Shown here piece after piece: positions 23,477 to 31,081 of a stretch of 53,346 nt of DNA (the first letter of the stretch is position 1; each line of letters starts with the position of its first letter). The notes under the pieces were generated by a model. That model ran no database searches. It worked only from the letters and a program-made list of their open reading frames with translations, and was not told where the DNA came from. Location: the NCBI GenBank assembly GCA_025774245.1, contig JALGWI010000023.1:1-53346 (forward strand). Reading direction: 5' to 3'. The DNA comes from a bacterium (GTDB lineage Bacteria > Joyebacterota > Joyebacteria > Joyebacterales > Joyebacteraceae). The position numbers and the translations under genes were made by a program.

Positions 23477-25489
23477 ATGAGCGACCGAAGAACGTGGGCC
23501 GACGTCGTGGCCGTCGCCGTCCTGGTGGCGTCGGCCGTCGTCGTGGCGTGGCCGATCCTCGCGGGCGGCTACCTCACGTACCTCGACAACCCCGCGCACC
23601 TCGCGGAGGCGCTGAGCCTCGCGGGCGAGGGGCGCTCCGGCTGGTCGGACATCGCCTACTGCGGCTTCCCGGTGGGCCTGCTGCACTCGCCGCTCTGGTA
23701 CGGCCTCCTCGCGCTGCTCGTTCGCGTCGGAGTCCCCGCCGCGGCCGCGTACTCGTTCTTTGTTTTCTTCGGGTTCGTCGCTCCGCCGCTCGCGCTCTAC
23801 GCGGTTGCGAGGAGACACCTCACGGTTCCCCGGGCGGCGCTCCTCTCGTACGCGCTCCTCGTCCAGCGGCCGGCGATCGTCGGCATGGGATCGGCCCTCG
23901 GAGGGATGTGGACCTTCTACATCGCGGCGGCCGCTCTCGTTCTCCTGGTCGGCCGTCTGGCGCGCCCGTGTCTGAGGGCCCGCGACGCGGCGTGGATCGC
24001 GGGGCTCGTCGGCGTGGCGGGGCTCACGCATCTCTTCGCGTTCGTGGCGCTCGTCGTGCTCGCGATCGTCGATCTCGTCGTCTCGTCCGTGGTTGCCGGG
24101 CGTCGGAGGACGGCGCTCCGCAGGCTCGCGGGATGGTCTCTGGGAGTCGTCCTGGCCACCTGGTACTGGGCTCCGATGCTGCTCTCCCGCGGCAACGTGG
24201 TCGCCAGCACGCAGAACCTCTCGCCAGGGGCCGCGCTGGCGAGACTCCTCGTTCCGACCGACATGCTCCGCCTTCTCGCGGGGAGGATCGGTCCGCCGGA
24301 CGCGCTCTTCCTCGCGGAGGTCGTGCCCATCCTCGCCCTCGTCGGCCTCGGCGTGGCCGGGGCGTTTCTCCTCCGGCGCCGGCGGGACGACGTGCCGATC
24401 TACGGGCTGGCGCTCGCGGCCGCCGTGCTCGTTCTCGTCGCCGTCGTGGCGCCACTGAGCGGCACGGCCCTCTTGGGGCACGTAAGCTGGCGCCTGCTCT
24501 ACTTCGTGCGCATCGGGCTGGCGCTCGTCGCGATCCGGACCGTCGCGTCGATTCCCGCTCCGCGCGCTCTCCGGAGACCCGGTCGGGCGAACCTGCTCCG
24601 CGCCGGCGCTGCCGTCCTCGCGGTCGTGGCTCTCCTCGGCGCGACGATGTGGGGCGGCAGGCTACGCCGCGTCGTGCCGCCGGTCGACGGACCCGAGATG
24701 GCGGAGGTCCGTTCGCTCTGGAGCTGGCTCGAGTCGAACCGCGGCGACGGCTGGGGGAGGGTCTACCTGCAGGACACCTTCGCGACGCCCCCGCGCGACG
24801 CGAAGCTCGCGCGCTCGCACGTCCTCGCGATGACCGCGCACTCGGCCGGGGTGAGACAGCTGGGGGCGGCCTACGTCATTCCGTACCCGACCGCCGGGTG
24901 GACGAGCGCGGACCTGGGGAGGATCTTCGGTCTGCCGCTCGACCACCCGGACGAGATCAAGAGACTCCTCGCGTACGCGCGGCTCGGCAACACCACGCAT
25001 CTGGTCACGGCCGATCCACAGGCGGCGGCGAAGCTCTCGTCGGTCGATGCGTTCGAGGAACTCCACCGGTCGGGTCGCTTCGTGGTCTTCCGCATCCGCG
25101 GGACCGAATCCCGGTGGATCGAGCTGCTCACGGGCGGAGTCGAAGTCGAGCTCGTGGAAGGAGGGCCTGCGAGCGACGACCCAGGGTACATGGAGTTCCG
25201 CCGCAGGCCGCCCTCGCAGGAAGATGTGACGGTCCTCGTGAAAACCTCGTACCACCCGTTCTGGGAAGCGTGGGGGGAGACCGCGTGGGTCGCTCCTCAC
25301 GAGTCGGGCCTGATCGAGCTGCACGATCTCTCCCCTGGACTGAAGTCCGCAGCGCTCCAGTATCGGCCTCCGTGGTGGCCGCCGATCGTCACGATCCTCG
25401 CGTTCGTCTCTCTGATCGCTATCGCGATCGCGGGGAGTCGACCGCACGCGGAGCCCGAGGAGGCTCCCGACGCTCCGCGCGATCGTTGA
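23477..25489 (+). CDS. Large polytopic membrane protein (YfhO/GT39-like glycosyltransferase type)
   Basis: A 670-residue protein with about 10-12 predicted transmembrane segments in residues 10-395 (for example VVAVAVLVASAVVVAWPIL, IAAAALVLLVGRL, VVPILALVGLGVAGAFLL), then a large extracytoplasmic domain (about 400-640) and one final segment (PIVTILAFVSLIAIAIAG). The pattern, with an acidic short loop after the first helix (LTYLDNPAHLAEA), resembles membrane glycosyltransferases that use polyprenyl-phosphate sugars or 6-pyruvoyl-tetrahydropterin-synthase-related membrane proteins. No catalytic residue can be fixed. GGAGGATG (23461-23468) favours ATG 23477 over the ATG at 23456. Confidence 0.75.
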   Translation: MSDRRTWADVVAVAVLVASAVVVAWPILAGGYLTYLDNPAHLAEALSLAGEGRSGWSDIAYCGFPVGLLHSPLWYGLLALLVRVGVPAAAAYSFFVFFGFVAPPLALYAVARRHLTVPRAALLSYALLVQRPAIVGMGSALGGMWTFYIAAAALVLLVGRLARPCLRARDAAWIAGLVGVAGLTHLFAFVALVVLAIVDLVVSSVVAGRRRTALRRLAGWSLGVVLATWYWAPMLLSRGNVVASTQNLSPGAALARLLVPTDMLRLLAGRIGPPDALFLAEVVPILALVGLGVAGAFLLRRRRDDVPIYGLALAAAVLVLVAVVAPLSGTALLGHVSWRLLYFVRIGLALVAIRTVASIPAPRALRRPGRANLLRAGAAVLAVVALLGATMWGGRLRRVVPPVDGPEMAEVRSLWSWLESNRGDGWGRVYLQDTFATPPRDAKLARSHVLAMTAHSAGVRQLGAAYVIPYPTAGWTSADLGRIFGLPLDHPDEIKRLLAYARLGNTTHLVTADPQAAAKLSSVDAFEELHRSGRFVVFRIRGTESRWIELLTGGVEVELVEGGPASDDPGYMEFRRRPPSQEDVTVLVKTSYHPFWEAWGETAWVAPHESGLIELHDLSPGLKSAALQYRPPWWPPIVTILAFVSLIAIAIAGSRPHAEPEEAPDAPRDR

Positions 25490-25514
25490 CGCCGTCCTCG
25501 GTTCGTCCTATACT
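25486..25514 (+). promoter_or_regulatory. Strong sigma70-type promoter for the symporter gene
   Basis: TTGACG (25486-25491), 17 nt, TATACT (25509-25514). The -35 overlaps the stop codon of the upstream gene. The predicted start is near 25521. Confidence 0.75.
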
Positions 25515-25536
25515 CCGCGCGAGTTATGTCAGGCCG

Positions 25537-25573
25537 CCGGCCATCCAGACTCCTGGGTGGCCGGTGTCTCTTT
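25537..25573 (+). terminator. Leader hairpin between promoter and symporter gene
   Basis: CCGGCCATCC (25537-25546) pairs with GGGTGGCCGG (25555-25564), one T-G pair, followed by TGTCTCTTT. It begins only about 16 nt after the transcription start, as either an attenuator or a 5' stabilising hairpin. CCACC further down (about 25590) could compete with its 3' arm. Confidence 0.5.
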
Positions 25574-25610
25574 GAGAGGCGCTTCACCCACCGTCAGCAA
25601 GTGAGGGACC

Positions 25611-27326
25611 GTGTTCATCAAGGCAGCGATCGTACTGGGGTATCTCGCCGCCGTCATCGGAATCGGCATCGCCGGTCGCCGCGCCGGGCGACGCGGACCG
25701 GCGGGAGCCGAGGACTTCTTCCTGGCGGGGCGGACGCTCGGCCCCCTCGTTCTCGTCGCGACGATGGCGGCGACGAACTTCAGCGGATTCACGGTGATCG
25801 GGTTCTCGGGCGCGGGCTACCGGCTCGGGTTCTCGTTCTACCCGATCATGGCGTTCGGCACCGGCTTCATGGCGCTGACGTTCGTGATCGTGGGAATCCC
25901 CGTCCACCGGCTCGGGAAGCGCCTCGGCCTCATCACGCCGCCCGAGCTTCTGACGGCGCGGCACGGGTCGCGGCCACTGACCGTGCTCTTCGCGCTCGCC
26001 ATGGCCGTCTTCACGCTCCCGTATCTCGCAATCCAGCCGATGGCCGCGGGCTACGCGCTCCAGGCGCTCCTCGGCATCCCGTACGCGCTCGGGGCCGGGC
26101 TCGTCACGGCGCTCGTCCTGGGCTACGTCCTCCTGGGTGGCATGCGCTCGGTCGCGTGGACCGACGTCCTCCAGGGATTCACGATGTTCGCCGTCCTCCT
26201 GGTCGGGTTCCTCGTCGTGGCTGGTGGATCGGGAGGGCCGGCGGCGAGCTACGGGCAGCTCTACCGCGAGGTGCCCGAGCTCTTCATGCGGCCCGGCGCC
26301 GGGGGAGGGCTCCTTCTCGGCGTCTGGGCGAGCTACATGCTCCTCTGGTTCCTCGCCGATCCGATGTTCCCGCAGCTGTTCCAGCGGTTCTACGCCGCGC
26401 GGAGCGAGCGTTCGCTCGTGAGAACCATGATTCTCTATCCGATCGTGACAACGATCCTCTTCTTCTTTCCGGTCGCGATCGGCGTCCTGGGTCGGCTCCA
26501 CTTCCCGGGACTCGAAGGGAAGGAGACGGACACGATCCTGCCGCTTCTCATGGAGCGATTCGGGGGAAGCGGGCTCGCGGCGCTGGCTGCCGCCGGGCTC
26601 GTCGCCGCGATCATGTCGACCATGGACTCGCAGCTCCTCACGCTGGGATCGATCGTCGAGAGGGATCTCTTCGGGCGCCGCAGGGCCGGACGCGCAGGCG
26701 GCGCGGCCGACGCGCAGGCACGTCGCCGTCCCGAACTGACGACGACGCGGATCGCGCTCGCCGTCCTGGCCGTCATCGGCTACCTGCTCGCGCTCAAACC
26801 ACCTGCCACGATCCTCGCCATCGCGACCGAGACCTTCGCGGGACTCGCCGTGCTCTTCCCCGCACTGGTGGCGGCGATCTACTGGCCGCGCGCGACCGCA
26901 TGGGGGTCGTTCGCGTCGATCGCCGCGGGTGAGCTCGTCGTGGTGCTCTACCACTTCAAGCTCCTCCCGACGTTCGGGCTCCTGCCCGCGATCCCCGCGA
27001 CGGCCCTGGCCGCGGTCGTCCTGCTCGCAGCCGGCTTCCTCGCCGGAAAGGGCGACACGCGTCCCGTCGGGTGGGGCGACGTCGCCGACATCAGGATGAG
27101 CCTCCGCGAGAAGATCGGGTGGAAGCTCCTCTTCATCGCGTTCCTCGTGCTCTCGATCGACTGGTGGCGGTGGGGGAGGCTGCCGGTCCTGCTGGGCGGG
27201 ATCCCCGGGTGGGTCGCGTACTTCGCCGCGCTCGGGGTGCTCCTCGCTGTCGCGTTCGTCTTCTTCGGGAGGGCCGTGCTGGCCCGGTCGGGTGTGGACG
27301 GGGAATCGACGTCCTCCGATGCCTGA
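25611..27326 (+). CDS. Sodium:solute symporter family transporter
   Basis: A 571-residue member of the SSS (PutP/SGLT-like, LeuT-fold) family with about 13 transmembrane helices. Signatures are AEDFFLAGRTLGPLVLVATM near the N-terminus, ATNFSGFTVIGFSGAGY in the unwound TM1 region, GGMRSVAWTDVLQG, and AGLVAAIMSTMDSQLLTLGS, the helix with the Na2-site residues. It should couple sodium influx to uptake of an organic solute. The substrate is unknown; it is nearest to the proline/pantothenate-like group by motif style. Start GTG 25611 with GTGAGGGA upstream; ATG starts are absent in the first 30 codons. The gene is transcribed from its own promoter. Confidence 0.88.
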   Translation: MFIKAAIVLGYLAAVIGIGIAGRRAGRRGPAGAEDFFLAGRTLGPLVLVATMAATNFSGFTVIGFSGAGYRLGFSFYPIMAFGTGFMALTFVIVGIPVHRLGKRLGLITPPELLTARHGSRPLTVLFALAMAVFTLPYLAIQPMAAGYALQALLGIPYALGAGLVTALVLGYVLLGGMRSVAWTDVLQGFTMFAVLLVGFLVVAGGSGGPAASYGQLYREVPELFMRPGAGGGLLLGVWASYMLLWFLADPMFPQLFQRFYAARSERSLVRTMILYPIVTTILFFFPVAIGVLGRLHFPGLEGKETDTILPLLMERFGGSGLAALAAAGLVAAIMSTMDSQLLTLGSIVERDLFGRRRAGRAGGAADAQARRRPELTTTRIALAVLAVIGYLLALKPPATILAIATETFAGLAVLFPALVAAIYWPRATAWGSFASIAAGELVVVLYHFKLLPTFGLLPAIPATALAAVVLLAAGFLAGKGDTRPVGWGDVADIRMSLREKIGWKLLFIAFLVLSIDWWRWGRLPVLLGGIPGWVAYFAALGVLLAVAFVFFGRAVLARSGVDGESTSSDA

Positions 27327-27535
27327 ACACGTTTGCCTCAAGACACTTATGGCCGGTGCTCTTCCGGCGCGCAGGTCGAAGAAGTGCGGGGGGAGACGCC
27401 GTCGGTCGCACAAAGGAAGCGCATTGACCGGTCGTCGTCGAGCGCGGAGCCGATCTGGTGACCGTGGATCACAAATCACGCGGAAGTGCTCGCTGGAGGG
27501 AGTCGCCCGGCCGGGGAGTGTCGCCAGGAAAAGAC
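27327..27535. other. Intergenic stretch, no gene seen
   Basis: No ORF, promoter or terminator with good support was found between the symporter stop and the promoter at 27536. A TTGACC near 27424 has no matching -10. Confidence 0.4.
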
Positions 27536-27564
27536 TTGACCGTGCGGCGAGCGGGTGGTACATT
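27536..27564 (+). promoter_or_regulatory. Sigma70-type promoter for candidate noncoding RNA
   Basis: TTGACC (27536-27541), 17 nt, TACATT (27559-27564). The predicted start is near 27571. No convincing protein gene follows before 28147. Confidence 0.7.
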
Positions 27565-27570
27565 GTAGTT

Positions 27571-27876
27571 GCCCCACTTCTAATGGAAGGAGCGTCCGGA
27601 CCCCGAAAGGGAACCCCCCAAGACTGCAAGGGATCTTAGACGGCGACGCACCCATGAGACCGACAACGCAGATGCTCGATCCCGATGCGATCGTCTGGAC
27701 GGACCGCCCACACCTGGACAGTCCTCATCCACGGACGCACGGCCCCGAGTCGGACTCGCGGCGAATGCGGCGCGCGTATGGTACGCCGAATGCGCTCTCT
27801 TGCCCGGACGATGTTCTGCACAGACTGAGCTAGACACGAGGCCGATGGTTCGCACCATCGGCCGACGCAGTTCTTT
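27571..27876 (+). ncRNA. Candidate noncoding RNA of about 300 nt
   Basis: A strong promoter at 27536-27564 and a 10-bp hairpin with TTCTTT at 27840-27876 bracket a region without a credible ORF. CGTCCGG near the 5' end and CCGGACG near 27805 can pair, closing the RNA as in many structured RNAs. Inner hairpins such as GCGTA/TACGC are present. It does not match tmRNA, RNase P or SRP RNA by the motifs I know. A 59-codon ORF at 27654-27833 has no Shine-Dalgarno site. Confidence 0.4.
27840..27876 (+). terminator. Terminator of the candidate RNA
   Basis: GGCCGATGGT (27840-27849), loop TCGC, ACCATCGGCC (27854-27863), then GACGCAGTTCTTT. The stem is perfect and the U-tract short. Confidence 0.55.
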
Positions 27877-28028
27877 GTACATGAGATTGGCCGCTGGGGG
27901 TACGTCGAGAGAAGACGGGCTAGACTAAAGTGCCTTGAGCTAGCGTCAGCCGCAGCCCAGCTCCTACCCTTGACCGTGCCCTCGGAGGCCTCTTTCAGAT
28001 TCGGTTTTGATCAGTTCGAGTGAACGAG

Positions 28029-28055
28029 CGGGGGGAGGCGACGAGCCTCCCCCCG
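28029..28055. terminator. Strong hairpin upstream of the rubrerythrin promoter
   Basis: CGGGGGGAGGC (28029-28039) pairs perfectly with GCCTCCCCCCG (28045-28055), 5-nt loop, followed by AGCCGTTTGG. It ends just before the -35 at 28068 and can insulate the downstream operon. The rest of 27877-28028 shows nothing I can name. Confidence 0.55.
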
Positions 28056-28067
28056 AGCCGTTTGGTG

Positions 28068-28096
28068 TTGACCGGGCGTTCTCGCTTGGCTATTCT
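28068..28096 (+). promoter_or_regulatory. Promoter of the rubrerythrin-rubredoxin operon
   Basis: TTGACC (28068-28073), 17 nt, TATTCT (28091-28096). The predicted start is near 28103, about 45 nt before GTG 28147. Confidence 0.7.
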
Positions 28097-28146
28097 CAGC
28101 CAATCCACCAAGCTGAACGGGAACACCTCAGTCGGGGGAGACGACC

Positions 28147-28599
28147 GTGGAGAAGCACAGCTTCGAGGAGATCCTGGAGTTCGCCATCCAGAGCGAGCAG
28201 GATGCCGCCGACGGCTACCGGATGGCGAGCGAGATGGTCAGGAGATCCAACGTGAAGGACATGCTCCTGGAGATGGCCAAGCAGGAAGAGGGCCACAAGA
28301 TCAAGCTCCAGGGGATCACGCTCGAGAAGCTCGGGCACACCGAGGTCCGCGGCGTGCCGGATCTCAAGATCGCCGACTACGCCGACAACGTGGTGATCAC
28401 CCGCGACACGGACTACCAGGATCTCCTCACGGTGGCCATGAAGCGGGAGGAGAAGGCGCACAACCTGTACACGACTCTTGCATCCAACACGGATGAGCCG
28501 GAGCTCAAGAAGCTGTTCCAGGTGCTGGCGCAGGAGGAGGCCAAGCACAAGCTCTCGCTCGAACGGGAGTACGACGAGCACGTTCTGACGGACAACTGA
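28147..28599 (+). CDS. Ferritin-like/rubrerythrin-family protein 1
   Basis: A 150-residue four-helix protein of the ferritin-like superfamily, rubrerythrin type without a rubredoxin domain. Di-iron ligand motifs are AIQSEQDAADGY (helix 1), MAKQEEGHKIKL (ExxH), MKREEKAHNLY and LAQEEAKHKLSLE (ExxH). It should bind a di-iron centre and reduce peroxide or oxygen in the cytoplasm with electrons from the rubredoxin encoded two genes downstream. GTG 28147 follows GGGGGAGA (28134 on). It is the first gene of a four-gene run. Confidence 0.88.
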   Translation: MEKHSFEEILEFAIQSEQDAADGYRMASEMVRRSNVKDMLLEMAKQEEGHKIKLQGITLEKLGHTEVRGVPDLKIADYADNVVITRDTDYQDLLTVAMKREEKAHNLYTTLASNTDEPELKKLFQVLAQEEAKHKLSLEREYDEHVLTDN

Positions 28600-28650
28600 T
28601 CGACCCGCGGGGTGCGCGGGCGGAAAAGGCAGCGGGATCGGAGGCGGTTC

Positions 28651-29172
28651 ATGATCCAGTATCTGAACGAGGACGAGGTCTACCGGGTCGGGATCTGTAT
28701 CGAAGAGGCCGGCCTCAACTTCTACACGAAGATGGGCGAGAAGGCGGACGACCTCGCGACGAAGCGCGTGTTCAAGCGACTCGCGAGGGACGAGGAGAAG
28801 CACCTGGCGTTCTTCGAGTCGATGGACCTCAAGACGGCCGGCGGGATGGGCGCCAGGCCCGCGGACCAGGACGCCGAGCTGTCGAGCTACGTCTGCTCGC
28901 TCGTGGACGGAGGAATCTTCCAGAGCCTCTCGAAGATGGACAAGGTCGCGAAGGGCAAGTTCAACGCCGAGAAGGCGCTCGAGCTCGCGCTCCAGGTCGA
29001 GAAGGACGCCGTCCTCTATTACTCCGAGGCGTACATCGCGAACAAGAAGAAGCGCGCGAGAGAGGCGCTCGGGCGCCTGATCGACGAGGAGAAGAGCCAC
29101 GTCGTCCAGATCTCGAAGCGCCTCGACAACCTCAGGAAGCGGAAGGCGAGCGCGGCCAGGAAGGGCAAGTAG
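28651..29172 (+). CDS. Ferritin-like/rubrerythrin-family protein 2
   Basis: A 173-residue second ferritin-like protein, distantly paralogous to the first. Motifs: GICIEEAGLNFYTKM (Glu and Tyr of helix 1), LARDEEKHLAFFE (ExxH), LQVEKDAVLYYSEA and LIDEEKSHVVQI (ExxH), with a basic C-terminal tail. All four metal-ligand helices are present. ATG 28651 is preceded by GGAGGCGG. It probably acts with the neighbouring gene in peroxide defence or iron handling. Confidence 0.85.
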   Translation: MIQYLNEDEVYRVGICIEEAGLNFYTKMGEKADDLATKRVFKRLARDEEKHLAFFESMDLKTAGGMGARPADQDAELSSYVCSLVDGGIFQSLSKMDKVAKGKFNAEKALELALQVEKDAVLYYSEAYIANKKKRAREALGRLIDEEKSHVVQISKRLDNLRKRKASAARKGK

Positions 29173-29205
29173 CGCGAGGACGGGCAGCACCACGGAGGGG
29201 AACAC

Positions 29206-29364
29206 GTGAAGAAGTACAAGTGCATGGTCTGCGGATACGTCTACGACCCGGAAAAGGGCGACCCCGACTCGGGCGTCGAGCCGGGCACGCCGTTCGAGAA
29301 CATACCCGAGGATTGGGTCTGCCCGGTCTGCGGGGCCACGAAGGACCAATTCGAAGAGGTCTAG
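29206..29364 (+). CDS. Rubredoxin
   Basis: A 52-residue rubredoxin, complete and classical: [38 protein letters not shown] and TKDQFEEV. The four Cys of CMVCG and CPVCG bind one iron. It carries electrons from the NAD(P)H-rubredoxin reductase downstream to the rubrerythrin-like proteins upstream. GTG 29206 follows GGAGGGG (29194-29200). Confidence 0.95.
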   Translation: MKKYKCMVCGYVYDPEKGDPDSGVEPGTPFENIPEDWVCPVCGATKDQFEEV

Positions 29365-29441
29365 TCCGGTCGACGAGTCGGATGGAGAGTCGTGGCGTTG
29401 CCCGCCGGCCAGGTGAGGCAGCCCCGCGCCCGTATTGAGCC

Positions 29442-30665
29442 ATGAAGATCATCATCGTCGGAAACGGTGTGACGGGAGTGACCGCGGCGAGGTCGATCCG
29501 CGAGCGCGACCCCGACTGCCTGATCGAGATCTACACGCGAGAGCCGTACCACTACTACTACCGTCCGAGGCTCCCGGAGGTCGTGGCCGGGAAGCTCGAG
29601 ATCGACGACATCGTCGCCTATCCGCCCGACTGGTACGAGGCGCGGAAGATCGACGTCCATCTCGAGACGCCCGTCGCCTCGATCGACCCCGAGGCGGGGG
29701 AGATCGTGCTCGGGGACGGCGGCCGCAGAGCGTACGACCATCTGCTCCTCGCGAGCGGCTCCGATCCGTTCATCCCGCCGGTCGAGGGCGCGGATCGGCC
29801 GGGCGTCTTCGCGCTCAGAACCGCCGCGGACGCTCTCGCCATTCGCGACTGGGCGAAGGGCGCTCGCAGGGCCGTCGTGATCGGCGGCGGGCTCCTGGGC
29901 ATGGAGACGGCGAAGGGTCTCAAGGACGCCGGCCTCGACGTCGAGGTGCTCGAGGCGCTGCCCTGGCTCATCCCGAGGCAGCTCGACCAGGACGGCGCGC
30001 GCGTCCTCCAGAAGGAGATCGAGAAGCTCGACATCAAGGTGCGCGTCGACGTCGCGACCACCTCGATCGAGGGGAACGGGAAGCCGACGGCCGTCGCGCT
30101 CAAGGACGGGACGAAGATCCCCGCCGACCTCGTGGTCTTCTCGACGGGGGTGCGAAGCACGACCGCGTTCCTGACGGAGAGCGGCGTCGCGATCGAACGT
30201 GGCGTCGTCGTCGACTGCGACATGAGGACGAACGTCCCCAGCGTCTACGCGGCCGGCGACGCGGCGGAGTACGAGGGCGTGGTCTGGGGGATCATCCCCG
30301 TCGCGCTCAGGCAGGCCGACGCCGTGGCCGGGACGATCACGGGGGACGACTCGGAGAAATCGTGCGACGTCGTTCCGTTCAACACGCTCAAGATCACGGG
30401 CATCGACGTCCTCTCGGTCGGCACGTTCTCGTGCGAGGACGAGGAGGGTTGCCGCGCGTTCGTCGAGGAGGACTTCGACCGCGGGCTCTACCGGAAGATC
30501 ATCGTGAAGGATGGTCGACCGATCGGCGCGATCGTCATCGGCTCCAGGAAGGGCGTGCGGGAGATCCAGACCCTGATCGACAACGGCGCTTCGATCGAGC
30601 GCTGGGGCGAGGCGATCGTCCGCGAGGACTTCGACTACGCGGAGGCGCTCCGGATCGCGGTCTGA
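29442..30665 (+). CDS. NAD(P)H:rubredoxin oxidoreductase-like flavoprotein
   Basis: A 407-residue FAD/NAD(P)-binding oxidoreductase of the nitrite-reductase/rubredoxin-reductase group. The FAD motif is MKIIIVGNGVTGVTAARSIR; YHYYYRPRLPEV is the second family landmark. The NAD(P) motif is AVVIGGGLLGMETAKGL, and the final FAD motif is NVPSVYAAGDAAEYEGVVWG. With rubredoxin directly upstream, the role is transfer of electrons from NAD(P)H to rubredoxin for the rubrerythrins. The start is ATG 29442; the Shine-Dalgarno site is weak. A C-terminal domain (from about residue 315) fits the GXGXXG-reductase type. Confidence 0.9.
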   Translation: MKIIIVGNGVTGVTAARSIRERDPDCLIEIYTREPYHYYYRPRLPEVVAGKLEIDDIVAYPPDWYEARKIDVHLETPVASIDPEAGEIVLGDGGRRAYDHLLLASGSDPFIPPVEGADRPGVFALRTAADALAIRDWAKGARRAVVIGGGLLGMETAKGLKDAGLDVEVLEALPWLIPRQLDQDGARVLQKEIEKLDIKVRVDVATTSIEGNGKPTAVALKDGTKIPADLVVFSTGVRSTTAFLTESGVAIERGVVVDCDMRTNVPSVYAAGDAAEYEGVVWGIIPVALRQADAVAGTITGDDSEKSCDVVPFNTLKITGIDVLSVGTFSCEDEEGCRAFVEEDFDRGLYRKIIVKDGRPIGAIVIGSRKGVREIQTLIDNGASIERWGEAIVREDFDYAEALRIAV

Positions 30666-30690
30666 GCCGACGAGGCAGGAGTACCTGAGT

Positions 30691-30723
30691 GAGATGCCCG
30701 GTCGCATTGGCGGCCGGGCACTC
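30691..30723 (+). terminator. Terminator of the rubrerythrin operon
   Basis: GAG-A-TGCCCGG pairs with CCGGGCA-CTC around an inner CGC/GCG pair, followed by GTTTGGGG. It lies 26 nt after the flavoprotein stop. Confidence 0.6.
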
Positions 30724-30809
30724 GTTTGGGGGTCGGACGGGCGGAGTAACTCCTCTTTCGTGGACTCACGGTCGCCTGCATCACCCCGACCCGCGTCATC
30801 GGTTCATTC

Positions 30810-30838
30810 TTGACGCGGATTGCTGACTGTGGTACACT
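30810..30838 (+). promoter_or_regulatory. Promoter of the repeat surface protein
   Basis: TTGACG (30810-30815), 17 nt, TACACT (30833-30838). The predicted start is near 30845, giving a leader of about 237 nt before the gene. Confidence 0.72.
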
Positions 30839-30844
30839 TTCCCC

Positions 30845-31009
30845 TCTTCCGATTACTCATCATTCGCAGAGGTAACCCTGTGCACCGGGAAGGACACGGG
30901 AGCCGACCGATGCCGCCTGCGAGCAGCAGCCAGCTGCCCGACGCGGGGAGGTGCACCCGGAGCCGCCACGATCCAGTCACCGCCGGCCAGTCCGGCGGTG
31001 TTTTGTTGT
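30845..31009 (+). ncRNA. Candidate riboregulator leader ending in an intrinsic terminator
   Basis: Between the promoter and the ORF lies a 165-nt RNA that ends in a strong terminator. It contains a CCTGTG/CACGGG hairpin with loop CACCGGGAAGGA, GCAGC/GCTGC, and a possible long-range pair GTGCACC (30880-30886) with GGTGCAC (30950-30956). This is the build of a transcriptional riboswitch or an attenuator; no known ligand class could be matched by eye. Confidence 0.45.
30978..31009 (+). terminator. Intrinsic terminator in leader of the surface protein
   Basis: CACCGCCGG (30978-30986), loop CCAGT, CCGGCGGTG (30992-31000), then TTTTGTTGT. A textbook rho-independent terminator, 73 nt before the start codon. 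Confidence 0.8.
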
Positions 31010-31081
31010 GTGCAAAGTGGAGTTGATCCGTGAGCCCCCGCTGCGGCCGGCGTCGCCGCGCACGATCCAAAGGAGGCGATG

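Noticed and set aside
27654-27833. A 59-codon ORF starting MRPTTQMLDPDAIV
   Set aside because: No Shine-Dalgarno site, no recognisable domain and unusual composition. It lies inside the candidate RNA.
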